Origin: Saprospiraceae bacterium UBA2365
GTDB lineage: Bacteria; Bacteroidota; Bacteroidia; Chitinophagales; Saprospiraceae
Direction of reading: 5' to 3'
DNA length: 35,435 bases
Assembly: GCA_002344345.1 (NCBI GenBank)
Contig: DDTL01000032.1
Coordinates: forward strand, 1-35,435
Made by a program: the position numbers and the translations under genes. The notes under the pieces were generated by a model, which was not told the origin of the DNA, searched no databases, and worked only from the letters and a program-made list of their open reading frames with translations. Every line of letters begins with the position of its first letter. Position 1 is the stretch's first letter. Positions 33,740 to 35,435 of this stretch are shown piece after piece.

Positions 33740-34338
33740 TCACCCATACATCTTCAACATCCCATTTACCTCCTCCATGTCAAAATCCAGTGGATCCCAC
33801 CTTCTCCGTCATCTAAACACAGCCACTCTCTCATATCTTCATGCTCAGGGTGATTTGGATCATTCAATGCGTCCAGCATGTTTTGATATCCCCATATCCC
33901 ACCACAATCATCCGGCGGACACTTTCCTTTGCCTCCTGTAAGATATGGAAAATCTACCTTTTCAGGTATTTTTGACTTTAATGTGATGATGAGTTTCCAG
34001 TTGTCTCCAAAATCATATATGTACACTATTTTTCCTCTTTGTTCTGTAAAAAAGTTTTCCAGCTTAACCTTTTTTGAATCATAAATTCCCTCATGACCTT
34101 TTGCAAGTTTACTAACAGAAGAGAATTCTGATTCAGCGTACTCAGTCTTGAGCATAAATCGTGGCAAAGAACCATAACCTCCCGGTGAAAACTGATACAT
34201 ATGGCTATTATCCCAGTCCATAATTCTCTGTAATATATCATGAAAATGGTGAAAAGTGATTTTTTCATCCACAACCACTTCTCGCCAAACCGGAGGCTTC
34301 TTCACCCCGGCTAATAGAATTCTAAATTGAAATCCCAT
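33740..34338 (-). pseudogene. pRiA4b ORF-3-like protein with a C-terminal frameshift
   Basis: The open frame (34338 to 33766, 190 codons) has the family landmarks: FRILLAGVKKPPVWREVVV at the N terminus, IYDFGDNWKLIITL, GGKGKCPPDDCGGIWGY and DPNHPEHEDMREW. It then ends in an odd GGIHWILTWRR. In the next frame the DNA reads WDPLDFDMEEVNGMLKMYG then stops at 33740, which is the normal family ending. So one base appears to be missing near 33791-33810, in a GG/GGG stretch. The family (IS1096 passenger-like) has no settled function and is found on mobile elements. The gene separates the two cas6 genes and is the second frameshifted accessory gene in this locus. Confidence 0.75.
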
Positions 34339-34458
34339 ACTTCACTATTATATCAATACTATAAGCACTTCAAATATCTTTCATCCCTCGCATAATTTAT
34401 ACCTGTTTATTGAATTGAAAAATATAAACATCCGACTTCCAAAAGCATTCCTGATTTT

Positions 34459-34515
34459 TCAATCATCATTTATATTTTCCAATTCTTTATCCTTCACATC
34501 ACAATCTTCATTCAT
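34459..34515 (-). CDS. possible 18-residue acidic micro-ORF coupled to cas6
   Basis: The cas6 stop and this ATG share a base in TAATG, a classic coupling signal. The peptide is MNEDCDVKDKELENINDD, with eight acidic and two basic residues, ending in TGA. No independent evidence of translation exists; it could be coincidence, since TAATG occurs by chance in AT-rich DNA. Confidence 0.2.
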   Translation of the reverse strand: MNEDCDVKDKELENINDD

Positions 34516-35300
34516 TATTCCTCTTTCTCCAAAACCTCTACCCATCCCATTCCCATACTGCATTCCTCGCCAACCCCGGCATAAAAAAGCGTTTTGTGCA
34601 AAACAGAAGGTGCTTCCAATTCAAAATCAAATTTATACCCTTTCATCTCAATGAAATATCCATCTTTCATCACATTGATTTTTTGAGTCTTATACGATGA
34701 CAATATGTTCAGCTCAAGAGGTACAGAAAGATCGCTGTATTTTGTACTGATAATGGAAGCGCTGTATTTGTTTTTAAGATTTTGAAGGAATCGGTTCTTG
34801 TATTCAGCATGATCCGGACCGATATACTGTGGATGTGCAAATTGCTCATGCTTAATGGAAATTTTAGCTCCGGATTTTAATGAGTATGCCATCTTTCCGT
34901 CAACAAAATGGGGAGATTTTGCTATTTCAACACCAGTTACTATTGTTGGAATAACTTTATTATTTTTAAAATAAAATCTATGTGCTTGATCCATGAATAA
35001 GCCAGACACAAAAGTCGAAAGTACTTCCGGCAATAAAAATGAAACCGTTATATTCGATTGTGAAGATAATAATTGTATCCCGGCAGATCCGAGTAATTTA
35101 TACCCTACTCCCATCCAGGGGCTGAAAGCAAATAATTTATACGCTTTCCCATCCACAACATATCCTTCATCATGCAGCTGTGTTGCCAAATCCTCATCTG
35201 ATTTTGAAAGCGTGCTGTATATCCATTGCTGCAGGGCATACTGATAGTCCCAGGGTAATATTTCCCCTTTTTTATGTTCAAAAGTAATTTTAATGCGCAT
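34515..35300 (-). CDS. cas6: Cas6 endoribonuclease, copy 1 (leading gene of the locus)
   Basis: A 261-residue Cas6 with both ferredoxin-like halves. The candidate catalytic His43 is in TQLHDEGYVVDGKAYKLFAF, and the C-terminal glycine-rich loop is GVGEECSMGMGWVEV. It is the first gene of the leftward cas cluster and is separated from the second cas6 by the pRiA4b-like gene. Upstream, at 35361-35380, lies an 8-bp-arm inverted repeat. Its repeat specificity is unknown; it may serve this array or another array elsewhere. Start ATG 35300. Confidence 0.9.
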   Translation of the reverse strand: MRIKITFEHKKGEILPWDYQYALQQWIYSTLSKSDEDLATQLHDEGYVVDGKAYKLFAFSPWMGVGYKLLGSAGIQLLSSQSNITVSFLLPEVLSTFVSGLFMDQAHRFYFKNNKVIPTIVTGVEIAKSPHFVDGKMAYSLKSGAKISIKHEQFAHPQYIGPDHAEYKNRFLQNLKNKYSASIISTKYSDLSVPLELNILSSYKTQKINVMKDGYFIEMKGYKFDFELEAPSVLHKTLFYAGVGEECSMGMGWVEVLEKEE

Positions 35301-35360
35301 GGTCGGATGTTATTAAATTTTCATGAATATAGAAAACATATTTCCTACAAAAATCTCTAA

Positions 35361-35380
35361 TATTCTATTGATATAGAATA
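35361..35380. promoter_or_regulatory. inverted repeat upstream of the cas cluster
   Basis: TATTCTAT, TGAT, ATAGAATA: perfect 8-base arms, 61 bases upstream of the first cas6 start, in AT-rich sequence. Position suits a repressor site. No TAnnTTTG box was found nearby on the minus strand. Confidence 0.35.
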
Positions 35381-35435
35381 AATTATAAATTTTTATTATC
35401 GCAATTATACGAATAGGGAATAACTTAAATATGCT

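Overview
The window looks like chromosomal DNA of a member of the Bacteroidota. The evidence is the AT-rich base composition, several TAnnTTTG-type -7 promoter elements, families that read as Bacteroidota versions (DUF3467, monofunctional lysine-ketoglutarate reductase, AAA_14/DUF4143 ATPase, TonB-type transducer), and the IS200-like REP transposase. Genus cannot be fixed from the sequence alone.

The left part (about 1-20,300) is ordinary housekeeping and accessory sequence. In order it holds: lysine-ketoglutarate reductase (-) divergent from arginine deiminase (+); a YbgC-type thioesterase overlapping a YihY/BrkB membrane protein (+); glutathione peroxidase and nitroreductase (-); a leftward group mrp, nifU-like, pyrF, PRTase, DUF3467; an unusual single-frame fusion of RibF with a family 2 glycosyltransferase, followed by an RluA-type pseudouridine synthase (+); a leftward folE-fabD-yqgE group; then SDR, a conserved hypothetical, a repeat-rich foldback intergenic region, a CPBP membrane protease, an M1 metallopeptidase and a TonB-family protein (+). 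tRNA-Arg(CCT) lies at 20353-20424.

The right part (about 20,430-35,300) is one large type I CRISPR-Cas locus. The array has 43 repeats of 30 bp and 42 spacers of 35-38 nt (20511-23314). The cas genes all lie on the minus strand to its right: cas6 / pRiA4b-ORF3-like / second cas6 / cas5 / cas3 / cas8 / cas7, then AAA ATPase / cas4 / REP-type Y1 transposase / cas1 / cas2 / leader / array. On the minus strand the repeat ends in ATTGAAAC, the usual type I 5' handle, so the array is transcribed in the same direction as the cas genes and the leader is at 23315-23574. The order cas5-cas3-cas8-cas7 differs from textbook I-B and may be the Porphyromonas-type (PGING) variant.

The most interesting signals are these. 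The newest spacer is a synonymous-codon variant of one of the oldest spacers. A single-base repeat variant splits the array into an old and a new block. A Y1 transposase is embedded in the adaptation module and carries two REP-like palindromes inside its own reading frame. There are two divergent cas6 genes. The two non-Cas accessory genes of the locus (the ATPase and the pRiA4b-like gene) each carry an apparent single-base frameshift while every core cas gene is intact. The RibF-glycosyltransferase fusion is a separate oddity.
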